From Smithellaceae bacterium (GTDB taxonomy: Bacteria > Desulfobacterota > Syntrophia > Syntrophales > Smithellaceae), in the NCBI GenBank assembly GCA_030690945.1, contig JAUYFM010000036.1, positions 1 to 32,247 on the forward strand: DNA of 32,247 nucleotides, written 5' to 3'. This document shows, piece after piece, positions 25,443 through 32,247 of the stretch. The translations under genes were made by a program, and so were the position numbers. The notes beneath the pieces are model-generated. The model made no database searches. It had not been told where the DNA came from and was given only the letters and a program-made list of their open reading frames with translations. The first letter of the stretch is position 1. The number at the start of each line of letters is the position of its first letter.

Positions 25443-26331
25443 TTTTTACTCCTTTCAACAGTTCCATGATGTTTTTGGCCTGACTGGCACTCAATGTTCC
25501 TTTTTGACGCGCGAGTTTCACCGCAACCATTCCCATATCGGCGTACAAAGATGAGTAATCGGGAAGATGACGGGCCATGGCATTAATGTGTTTTTGAATA
25601 GTCCCCGCATCGCCGCGGGCAATTGGCCCCGTAAGCGCCCTTGGGCAACCCTGTTTTTCAATGTTTTTCAGACTTCCATAAACCAGAGGCAGGTAGGCCT
25701 TGCGGGCATCCTTATCAGCAAAACCGATGGACAAATAAATCGATTCGACGACGCTCATCAATGAAACCAGATAATTCGATGCCATGCAGGCTGCCGCGTG
25801 ATAAAGAGGTTTTTGTTCAGGAGAAATACAGATGGGGATTCCCCGGAGGTCACGGACAATATCCGCAGAAAGTTTTTTTACACCTTTGGCGGCCGTTACG
25901 CCGAAATAGCTGCCGGGAATGTTTTGGATCGCACTGTCGATGGAAGAAAAACTTTGCAGCGGATGAATGCTGGCGACGGAGGCCCCGGCCCGAGCGGCAG
26001 GTTCAAGCAGATCAAGTCCTCCCGCGCCGCTCATATGAAACACCTTTTTCCCCCTGACGGAAGAACCGACGACGATTTCCGCGCAGACAGACCCGATACG
26101 GTCATCAGGCGTTGTAATCAAAAGGCAATCGGCATGATCCGCCGCCTGTGCGGGGTGTCGGAAGCACTCAGCCCCTGTATAATAGGATTGGGCTCTTTTT
26201 AAATGAGCAGCAGAAAGATCGGCCATGGCCGTAATGTCATGGCCGGCTTTTCTCAAAAGAAATCCGATGGCCGTTCCGACCATTCCCGCGCCGATAACGG
26301 CAAACTTCAATGATTGTTTTTTTCTCGTCAT
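25426..26331 (-). CDS. Rossmann-fold and DUF2520 domain protein, candidate ketopantoate reductase
   Basis: This 301-residue protein has an N-terminal NAD(P)-binding Rossmann domain (VIGAGMVGTAIG near 11-22, ITTPDDRIG near 75-83) and a C-terminal all-helical DUF2520 domain (about 155-290, with LYHAAACMASNYLVSL and a conserved-looking LTGPIARGD). This is the layout of the 6-phosphogluconate-dehydrogenase-like superfamily, to which ketopantoate reductase PanE also belongs. The gene directly precedes and overlaps panB, so it is a strong candidate to reduce ketopantoate to pantoate. I recall that a non-PanE reductase, PanG, was described in Francisella, but I cannot verify here that it is the same family. 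Start ATG 26331 has GGAG just upstream; an in-frame ATG at 26361 lacks one. The leader contains a hairpin followed by seven U. Confidence 0.85.
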   Translation of the reverse strand: MTRKKQSLKFAVIGAGMVGTAIGFLLRKAGHDITAMADLSAAHLKRAQSYYTGAECFRHPAQAADHADCLLITTPDDRIGSVCAEIVVGSSVRGKKVFHMSGAGGLDLLEPAARAGASVASIHPLQSFSSIDSAIQNIPGSYFGVTAAKGVKKLSADIVRDLRGIPICISPEQKPLYHAAACMASNYLVSLMSVVESIYLSIGFADKDARKAYLPLVYGSLKNIEKQGCPRALTGPIARGDAGTIQKHINAMARHLPDYSSLYADMGMVAVKLARQKGTLSASQAKNIMELLKGVKNEHTK

Positions 26332-26344
26332 CCCTGTTCTCCAT

Positions 26345-26376
26345 AAAAAAAGGCCTTCCACAGCGTGAGGAAGACC
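26345..26376 (-). terminator. Terminator-like hairpin in the leader of the DUF2520-panB operon
   Basis: Read on the minus strand, GGTCTTCC (26369-26376) pairs with GGAAGGCC (26352-26359), including one G-U pair, around a 9-base loop, and seven T follow directly (26345-26351). It lies immediately before the GGAG ribosome site of the DUF2520 gene, so it could be an attenuator rather than the end of another gene. No upstream gene on that strand would need it. Confidence 0.6.
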
Positions 26377-26549
26377 CGTATCCGACAGTTTTGTTGACGA
26401 CCGTCTCAGTCTATTACCAGTGATCCAAGCGGTGGATTATCTTCTAACATACACCGGCGTTGCCGTCAAATGATATTTCCGAATCCCTTCCCAACAAAGA
26501 ACCTTGTTTTTAGATGGTCTCTCAGCTATACAACGCCAAGGAGAACAAC

Positions 26550-27194
26550 ATGAAAAAAGTGGATTTAATGATATTTGATTTTGACGGCACGCTCGCCGAT
26601 ACGGGCGCAGATCTTGTTTCCTCCATTAATCAGACGTTGACGTCCATGCGGCTTGATCCAAGATCGCCTGAAGAAATCATCAGCTTTGTGGGTGATGGCG
26701 TTAAGAAATTAATGGAAAGATCGCTCGGAGAAAGCGACAAGGGGCGGCTGGAAGAAGCGATGAGCATTTTCAGCGGCCATTATGAAAAGCATCTTCTGGA
26801 TCAAACCGTTCTTTGCCCGCATATCAAAGATGTGTTGAAATATTTTAATCATAAAATGAAGGTGATTCTGACCAATAAACGTTATCATTTAACACTGGCC
26901 ATCGCCCGTGGGCTTCACATTGATCGGTATTTCATGGAAATTGTGGGCGCGGATTCCACACCGTTTCAGAAACCGGATCAGCGCGTGGTTGAATATCTGC
27001 TGGATAAATATAATGTGGCGGCACAGAAAGCTGTGATCATCGGTGACGGCGTCAATGATATCGCTGTGGCTAAAAATGCGGGGATTTTGTCTTGCGCGTA
27101 TTTAAGCGGGCTGGGCGACAAAGAGACGCTGCTTACGATGGAAGCCGATTTTTATTGTGAGAATCTCATGGAAATCAATTCTCTGTTTCAATAA
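26550..27194 (+). CDS. HAD-family phosphatase, phosphoglycolate phosphatase-like
   Basis: This is a soluble HAD hydrolase of 214 residues. Motif I is DFDGTLADT with nucleophile D10 and acid D12. Motif II is the LTNK Thr/Asn (VILTNKRYH), motif III includes KPDQ and motif IV is GDGVNDIAVAK with two acidic Mg ligands. The helical C1 cap sits between residues 20 and 85, as in phosphoglycolate or pyrophosphate phosphatases (Gph/PpaX). Substrate is uncertain: the group also includes 5'-nucleotidases and beta-phosphoglucomutase-like enzymes. The start is ATG 26550 because AAGGAGA at 26538-26544 is its ribosome site; an upstream in-frame ATG at 26514 has none. Its stop overlaps the tilS start by one base. 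Confidence 0.88.
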   Translation: MKKVDLMIFDFDGTLADTGADLVSSINQTLTSMRLDPRSPEEIISFVGDGVKKLMERSLGESDKGRLEEAMSIFSGHYEKHLLDQTVLCPHIKDVLKYFNHKMKVILTNKRYHLTLAIARGLHIDRYFMEIVGADSTPFQKPDQRVVEYLLDKYNVAAQKAVIIGDGVNDIAVAKNAGILSCAYLSGLGDKETLLTMEADFYCENLMEINSLFQ

Positions 27195-28594
27195 TGATGA
27201 TTAAGAAAATTGAGCAAACCATAAATAAGTATTTTCTGCTGGAAAATGGCGACCGCGTTGTTGTCGCCTTATCCGGAGGCGCCGATTCTTGCGCGCTACT
27301 CTTGAGCCTTGTCTGCTTGGCTGAAACGCATTGTCTGAAATTGGTTGTTGCCCATTTCAATCATGGGTTGCGTCACGAGGAATCAGATGGAGATGAGCAA
27401 TTTTGCCGCACCCTGGCTCAAAAAAACGGTCTGCTTTTTGTGACGGAAAAGATGTGTCATCCCTCCATTCCCAAAGGTGTATCACCGGAAGATTTTTTCC
27501 GTCGGGAACGGTATCGGTTTTTGGATAAAGTCGCTGCGGATCATGGGGCGAATAAAATTGCGCTTGGTCATCATCTGCACGATCAGGCGGAAACTGTCTT
27601 GCTCAACATTTTGCGGGGCAGTGGTCTGGATGGCCTCAAAGGTTTTCTGCCGATGCGGGAAAACAAGTATATTCGTCCGCTGATGGAGGTATCGAGACGG
27701 GAAATTAACGAATTTCTCTCTAAGGATGGTGTTGAATATCGTCAGGACAGTTCCAATAACAGTATGGTTTATTTGCGAAACAAAATCCGCAAGGAACTGA
27801 TACCCTGCCTGAAAGAGAAATATAATCCCCGGATTGAACAAAACCTGGTACGGATGGCGGAGATCATTCGTAGAGACAATGAATTTATCTGCGCATATGT
27901 CAACGATATCCTGACATCGCCTCACATTCAAAAAAAGCAGAATGAAGTATCCTTTTCCGCTAAATATTTTAAGACGCTCCACGCTTCTTTAAGTTACAGA
28001 CTTCTCAAGACTCTCCTGGAAGGTCTGGCGCCGGACGGCAAAGGTTTTTCGTCTTCCCATATTCAATCGCTTGCCGATCTGGTGATCAACAGCGCATCGG
28101 GAAAAGAAATTTCATTGCCTTATCGTCTGAAAGTTCAAAAGGAATATGACCGTGTTGTCATTAAATCCGATAAGATAGATAAAACAATGGATTACGAATA
28201 TTTCATGACGATCCCCGGGACGATTGATTTAAAAGAAAGACGTATTATCTTATCTGCAAGACGGGGGACGGCAGATGAGATTGATTTTAACTGCATCGAC
28301 AGGATTTATTTTGATGGGGATAAAATTAAAGAACCTCTCTCTATCCGGAATCGCAGAAACGGAGACTGGTTTGAGCCGCTGGGAACACTGGGATCACAAA
28401 AAATAAAGAAACTGTTCATTGACCGAAAGATACCAAGGCCGGAACGTGGGCGCCTGGCATTGCTGGTCGATCAGGAATCCGTAATCTGGATTGAGAACAT
28501 GCACCTAAACGATAGGGTTAAAGTGTCTCCGGAAACAAAAAATGTCTTAATTCTGGAAATTCGTTCCTCGTCACGAGGGCTTAAACCAGCATAA
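27194..28594 (+). CDS. tilS: tRNA(Ile)-lysidine synthase
   Basis: This enzyme attaches lysine to C34 of the CAU-anticodon tRNA-Ile, switching its codon reading to AUA. It has 466 residues: the PP-loop ATP-pyrophosphatase domain with SGGADS at 27-32, the FNHGLRHEESDGDE block, LGHHLHDQAETVLLNLRG-like sequence with LGHH, and the RQDSSN motif near 177-182 for lysine binding. The C-terminal TilS substrate-binding domain (from about residue 300) includes the RNRRNGDWFEPLG turn. The start is ATG 27194 or ATG 27197, overlapping the HAD stop TAATG. ftsH follows after 71 bases; tilS-ftsH adjacency is a widespread bacterial arrangement. Confidence 0.95.
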   Translation: MMIKKIEQTINKYFLLENGDRVVVALSGGADSCALLLSLVCLAETHCLKLVVAHFNHGLRHEESDGDEQFCRTLAQKNGLLFVTEKMCHPSIPKGVSPEDFFRRERYRFLDKVAADHGANKIALGHHLHDQAETVLLNILRGSGLDGLKGFLPMRENKYIRPLMEVSRREINEFLSKDGVEYRQDSSNNSMVYLRNKIRKELIPCLKEKYNPRIEQNLVRMAEIIRRDNEFICAYVNDILTSPHIQKKQNEVSFSAKYFKTLHASLSYRLLKTLLEGLAPDGKGFSSSHIQSLADLVINSASGKEISLPYRLKVQKEYDRVVIKSDKIDKTMDYEYFMTIPGTIDLKERRIILSARRGTADEIDFNCIDRIYFDGDKIKEPLSIRNRRNGDWFEPLGTLGSQKIKKLFIDRKIPRPERGRLALLVDQESVIWIENMHLNDRVKVSPETKNVLILEIRSSSRGLKPA

Positions 28595-28665
28595 GAAAAT
28601 ATTTGAGTTAAATTGGATATTATTATAAAGGTCACCAAACACAGTTAATTTTAAGGAGAAAGATA

Positions 28666-30483
28666 TTGAATCAGTTTCAAAAAAATATTGCACTTGTCCT
28701 GACGGTGCTTCTGGTCTTTTTGCTTGTCTGGCAGTTATTTAATCAGCAGAAGCCTAGCACGAAAGAAATTAATTACACGGAAATGTTATCCCACCTGAAT
28801 AACGGCGAGATTGCGGAAGTCATCATCCAGGGGGACACCGTTACCGGCAAGCTGGCTAGCGGCAATACATTTAAGACATACGCTCCTAAAGATGATGGGC
28901 TGGTTGGAATGTTCAGGGGAAAAAATGTTAAAATTACAGCCAAACCACTCGAAGAAAATCCATGGTATATGATTTTTATTTCGTGGTTTCCCATGCTTTT
29001 ACTGATCGGAGTATGGATCTTCTTTATGCGTCAAATGCAGTCAGGCGGCGGTAAGGCGATGTCTTTCGGTAAAAGCAGGGCGCGCCTGGTTACCGACAAA
29101 TCTAAAAAAGTGACGTTTGCCGATGTGGCCGGCGTTAATGAAGCCAAAGCTGAACTTGAAGAAGTGATCGACTTTTTAAAAGATCCCAAAAAATACACCA
29201 AACTGGGCGGCCGTATTCCCAAGGGATTGTTGCTGGTGGGGCCTCCCGGAACCGGCAAGACGCTTCTGGCGCGCGCAATTGCCGGTGAAGCCGATGTTCC
29301 CTTTCTGAGCATCAGCGGTTCTGATTTTGTGGAAATGTTTGTCGGTGTCGGCGCATCCCGCGTGCGGGATTTGTTTGGTCAGGCTAAGAAAAATGCGCCG
29401 TGTATCATCTTTATTGACGAAATTGACGCCGTGGGGCGTCACCGTGGCGCAGGCCTGGGCGGCGGTCATGATGAAAGAGAACAAACCCTCAACCAATTAC
29501 TGGTGGAAATGGATGGATTTGAATCTAATGAAGGCGTGATTCTGGTTTCGGCAACCAACCGCCCCGATGTTCTGGATCCGGCGCTTTTGCGACCAGGACG
29601 TTTTGACCGGCAGGTTGTTGTTCCTCTGCCGGACGTGAAAGGCCGGGAGAAAATATTTGAAGTGCACGCGCGCAAGATACCTGCCGCGGATGATGTCGAT
29701 TATGCTATTCTGGCTCGGGGTACACCCGGCACATCAGGCGCGGATATCGAAAATCTCGTCAACGAGGCGGTTTTAAACGCCGCAAGGTTAAATAAAGAAA
29801 AAGTTAGCATGATGGACTTTGAATTTGCCAAAGACAAGGTTCTGATGGGAACTGAAAGAAGAAGCATGGTCATCAGCGACCAGGAAAAACGCAACACAGC
29901 CTACCATGAAGCCGGTCATACACTGGTTGCCCGTCTGATTCCCGGAACTGATCCGATCCACAAGGTAACGATCATTCCGCGTGGCAGAGCCTTGGGATTG
30001 ACCCAGCAGTTGCCGATTGATGAGAAGCATACCTATCCCAGTCAATATCTGGAAGACACTATCGCCATTTTGTTGGGTGGACGCGCAGCCGAAGAGATTG
30101 TGCTGAAGGATTATACCACAGGCGCCGGTAATGACATTGAAAGAGCCACCAATCTTGCCCGGAAAATGGTGTGTGAATGGGGCATGAGCCAGGCAATGGG
30201 TCCACTGAGCTACGGCAAGAAAGAAGAGCAAATCTTTTTAGGACGCGAATTTGCCACGCACAAGGATTATAGCGAGGATACGGCAAAACATATCGATGCG
30301 GAAGTTGTGTCTATCGTCAAGCGCAACTACGATAAAGCCATGTCGCTTTTAAACGAACATATTGAAATTCTGCACAGAATTTCCAGTGAACTTCTGGAAA
30401 AAGAAGTTCTCAATAGTGCTGAAATTGATGAAATCATCGGCAGCGCACTGCCTGTCCAACCGGCGGCGCAGACGTATTCGTGA
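28666..30483 (+). CDS. ftsH: ATP-dependent zinc metalloprotease FtsH
   Basis: This is a membrane-anchored AAA+ protease that degrades misfolded membrane proteins and regulatory proteins. It has 605 residues with two N-terminal membrane segments (about 5-23 and 100-120) flanking a short periplasmic domain. The AAA domain has Walker A GPPGTGKT at 192-199, Walker [10 protein letters not shown], pore motif FVG and the second region of homology ending RPGRFDRQ. The M41 protease domain has HEAGH at 414-418 and the third zinc ligand D490 in GNDIERAT. The start is TTG 28666 with AAGGAGA at 28653-28659; no better ATG exists. A weak promoter-like pair (TTGAGT at 28603, TATAAA at 28624, spacer 15) lies upstream. 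Gene order tilS-ftsH-folP is as in other proteobacteria. Confidence 0.97.
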   Translation: MNQFQKNIALVLTVLLVFLLVWQLFNQQKPSTKEINYTEMLSHLNNGEIAEVIIQGDTVTGKLASGNTFKTYAPKDDGLVGMFRGKNVKITAKPLEENPWYMIFISWFPMLLLIGVWIFFMRQMQSGGGKAMSFGKSRARLVTDKSKKVTFADVAGVNEAKAELEEVIDFLKDPKKYTKLGGRIPKGLLLVGPPGTGKTLLARAIAGEADVPFLSISGSDFVEMFVGVGASRVRDLFGQAKKNAPCIIFIDEIDAVGRHRGAGLGGGHDEREQTLNQLLVEMDGFESNEGVILVSATNRPDVLDPALLRPGRFDRQVVVPLPDVKGREKIFEVHARKIPAADDVDYAILARGTPGTSGADIENLVNEAVLNAARLNKEKVSMMDFEFAKDKVLMGTERRSMVISDQEKRNTAYHEAGHTLVARLIPGTDPIHKVTIIPRGRALGLTQQLPIDEKHTYPSQYLEDTIAILLGGRAAEEIVLKDYTTGAGNDIERATNLARKMVCEWGMSQAMGPLSYGKKEEQIFLGREFATHKDYSEDTAKHIDAEVVSIVKRNYDKAMSLLNEHIEILHRISSELLEKEVLNSAEIDEIIGSALPVQPAAQTYS

Positions 30484-30522
30484 TAAATCATATATTTCCA
30501 TCACTGAAAATGGTGAGGAATT

Positions 30523-31713
30523 TTGAAATTAGTTAAAATAGACAATTTTAACGAAGCTGTCGCTCTATTTAAAAAAATAGGCGTTGATCCTTATGGGATC
30601 AACGCGATGGCAACCAAGACACAATCCATTAACATCCTTCTTTCGGCGCAGTCCTGTAAAGTAGCGAATATTCTCAAACAGGAGATGCTGTCGCTGGGCG
30701 CTGATGCTGCGGTGGCGCGAGGAAGCGTTGCTTGTAGTATCGACGCGACGGATGTGTTAATCATGGGAACGCTCAAACAAATCACTGCGCTCACTAAGAA
30801 AATCAAAAAACAGCCTTTTGGATTAAATTTGATTGCAGAAGACATCCTGGCGTTGCTCAGCAGCATTAATCAAAATCGATATATTTTAAAAACATCGCGA
30901 CGTGAGATAGTATTGGGCGAAAAAACATTGATCATGGGTATTTTAAATGTCACACCGGATTCATTTTCCGACGGCAACCTTTTCTTTAATCAGCAAAAGG
31001 CCATTGAGCGCGGTTTGCAAATGGTGGACGAGGGCGCTGATATTATCGATATCGGCGGGGAGTCCACCAGGCCCGGCGCAAAATCAGTTCCTGCGCGTCA
31101 GGAAATCGCCAGGGTCATTCCAATTGTTGAAAGCTTATCGGGCAAGATCTCAATTCCCATATCCGTGGACACAACAAAATCGCCAGTGGCCCAGGCAGCT
31201 TTGTCTGCCGGTGCGGAAATAATCAATGATATCAGTGCGCTGGGTGGCAACAAAATGGCTTCTGTTGTGAAAAAGGCCCAGGCCGCTTTAATTCTGATGC
31301 ACATGAGAGGCAAGCCGGAAAATATGCAAACCGGCAATCTGGTCTATGATGATTTGATGGAAGAGATTATTTGTTATCTCCAAAAGGGCTGTCGGAAGGC
31401 ATTTGCCGCAGGCATAGAAAAGGATCATTTGGTTTTGGACCCGGGTATCGGTTTTGGAAAAACCCATGATGATAATTGCAAAATAATAAAAAATTTTGGC
31501 GTATTAAAAAGCCTGGGGCTGCCTTTGATGATTGGAACATCCCGTAAATCGTTTATCGGTCAGATCACGGGTGGAACACCGTCGGACAGACTGGAAGGAA
31601 CAGCCGCAACCGTTGCCGCAGCCATCATGAACGGCTGTCATATTGTCCGCGTTCATGACGTGGTTGTCATGAAAAAAATCGCTGCCATGACGGACGCGAT
31701 TATTCACGCTTAA
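30523..31713 (+). CDS. folP: Dihydropteroate synthase with N-terminal extension
   Basis: This enzyme joins p-aminobenzoate to hydroxymethyl-dihydropterin pyrophosphate in folate synthesis. The DHPS core starts near residue 135 with IMGILNVTPDSFSDG, then IDIGGESTRPGA, the SVDTTKS and NDISAL strands, DPGIGFGKT, and GTSRKSFIG near the C-terminus. Residues 1-125 form an extra domain not found in E. coli FolP (about 280 residues). It has a mixed alpha/beta pattern with INILLSAQSCKVANILKQ. I have seen long FolP of this kind in deltaproteobacteria but cannot name the domain's function. The start is TTG 30523 with GGTGAGGAA upstream; the encoded MKLVKIDNF fits. The gene is 39 bases after ftsH and 8 bases before acpS. 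Confidence 0.93.
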   Translation: MKLVKIDNFNEAVALFKKIGVDPYGINAMATKTQSINILLSAQSCKVANILKQEMLSLGADAAVARGSVACSIDATDVLIMGTLKQITALTKKIKKQPFGLNLIAEDILALLSSINQNRYILKTSRREIVLGEKTLIMGILNVTPDSFSDGNLFFNQQKAIERGLQMVDEGADIIDIGGESTRPGAKSVPARQEIARVIPIVESLSGKISIPISVDTTKSPVAQAALSAGAEIINDISALGGNKMASVVKKAQAALILMHMRGKPENMQTGNLVYDDLMEEIICYLQKGCRKAFAAGIEKDHLVLDPGIGFGKTHDDNCKIIKNFGVLKSLGLPLMIGTSRKSFIGQITGGTPSDRLEGTAATVAAAIMNGCHIVRVHDVVVMKKIAAMTDAIIHA

Positions 31714-31721
31714 GGGAAATC

Positions 31722-32099
31722 ATGATATACGGAATCGGCATCGATTTAGTAGAAAACGACCGCATGAATAAAATTATTCAAAAATGGGGTGAAAAGTTTT
31801 TGTGTCGAGTCTTTTCAGAAAGCGAGATCGCCTATTGCGGTCGTCATGCTCAGGCACATATTCACTATGGCGCCAGATTTGCCGTGAAAGAGTCATTTCT
31901 CAAGGCCATCGGTATCGGGTTGGGTAGAGGAGTGAAGTTAAACGAAATCGAAGTTGTCAATGAAGAAAGCGGTAAACCGAATCTGATGCTTTATGGCGGA
32001 GCGCAGGAACATTTTGTTCAAGCCGGAATCGAAACGATTCACCTGAGCATCACCCATACAAAAAATTACGCATCTGCGATGGTTTTACTGGAAAAATAA
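31722..32099 (+). CDS. acpS: Holo-[acyl-carrier-protein] synthase
   Basis: This transferase moves the 4'-phosphopantetheine arm of CoA to the serine of acyl carrier protein. Its 125 residues match the family. D8 in GIGIDLVENDR and E57 in FAVKESFLKAIG bind Mg2+, K61 is the conserved lysine, and the C-terminal LSITHTKNYASA strand is diagnostic. ATG 31722 has a purine-rich AAGGGAA just before it. It ends the folP transcription unit. It uses CoA, whose precursor pathway is represented in the window by panB and the DUF2520 gene, but the two clusters are 5 kb apart and on opposite strands. The last 148 bases of the window after it hold no gene that I can see. Confidence 0.97.
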   Translation: MIYGIGIDLVENDRMNKIIQKWGEKFLCRVFSESEIAYCGRHAQAHIHYGARFAVKESFLKAIGIGLGRGVKLNEIEVVNEESGKPNLMLYGGAQEHFVQAGIETIHLSITHTKNYASAMVLLEK

Positions 32100-32220
32100 T
32101 TATTAAATCACTACTGTCCGGAATAACCGACAATTAAGATTTGTAAAAGGTTAACATATTTCACGAAAGATGCAATTTATGTTTGTCTTCGACTTGAAAA
32201 CGCATAGCGGAATCTGTAAA

Positions 32221-32247
32221 CCTTCCCGAAGAATATTTCAGGGAAGG
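32221..32247. other. Perfect 7-bp stem hairpin at the window end, possible terminator cut off
   Basis: CCTTCCC (32221-32227) pairs with GGGAAGG (32241-32247), and GAA/TTC extends the stem inward with one bulged A. It lies 121 bases after the acpS stop. Whether a T run follows cannot be seen because the window ends here. Confidence 0.45.

Noticed and set aside
26377-26470. T-box or known riboswitch in the leader of the DUF2520 gene
   Set aside because: I looked for the conserved T-box AGGGTGGNACCGCG element and for riboswitch cores and did not find a convincing match; only the terminator-like hairpin is supported.
1-32247. tRNA, rRNA, integrase, transposase, CRISPR or phage genes
   Set aside because: No such signature was seen on either strand; the only mobile-like feature is the inverted-repeat element at 16612-16778.

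Overview
The window reads as ordinary bacterial chromosome with moderate to low GC. The gene content fits a Gram-negative deltaproteobacterium in the broad sense (Desulfobacterota, perhaps a syntroph-like lineage). The reasons are an outer-membrane secretin with inner-membrane pilus assembly proteins, lipoproteins with clear lipoboxes, the order tilS-ftsH-folP-acpS, and a folP with an N-terminal extension. That placement is inference; no rRNA or tRNA gene is present to anchor it. No stretch longer than about 230 bases lacks a gene.

Region 1 (1-9.5 kb, + strand) is a type IV pilus assembly locus whose order matches MSHA-type pili: a PilM-PilN fusion (cut by the window start), PilO-like, PilP-like, a lipoprotein secretin (MshL type), an ExeA/MshM-like ATPase with periplasmic LysM-like and SPOR-like parts, a MshE/PilB extension ATPase, a MshG/PilC platform protein and a type IV pilin, closed by a strong terminator. 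The extension ATPase begins with two 24-residue MshEN-type motifs separated by five residues, the known c-di-GMP binding pattern, so pilus extension is probably under c-di-GMP control.

Region 2 (9.5-13.9 kb) looks like a glycan cassette beside the pilin. It holds a TMTC-like GT-C membrane protein with TPRs (+), and on the opposite strand a SAM methyltransferase and a methyltransferase-GT2 fusion whose GT2 half resembles polyprenyl-phosphate sugar synthases. The pilin carries a very Ser/Thr-rich stretch. Together these suggest a pilin O-glycosylation system, which is the most interesting hypothesis in the window.

Region 3 (14.1-18.9 kb) carries leucyl aminopeptidase (pepA), two Dpp/Opp-type peptide ABC ATPases without their permeases, an alpha/beta hydrolase and a cold-shock protein. 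A ~167-bp inverted-repeat element (MITE or paired-REP type) sits between the two ABC ATPase genes.

Region 4 (18.9-26.4 kb) has a MATE exporter (-), miaA translationally coupled to an unusual family 2-like glycosyltransferase, a lipoprotein parvulin-type prolyl isomerase coupled to an MBL-fold hydrolase, and on the minus strand a DUF2520 Rossmann protein overlapping panB. The DUF2520 protein is a candidate ketopantoate reductase, and a terminator-like hairpin lies in its leader.

Region 5 (26.5-32.2 kb) is a housekeeping run: a HAD phosphatase, tilS, ftsH, folP and acpS. Several genes (secretin, cspA, ftsH, folP) are best started at TTG codons preceded by good Shine-Dalgarno sequences.
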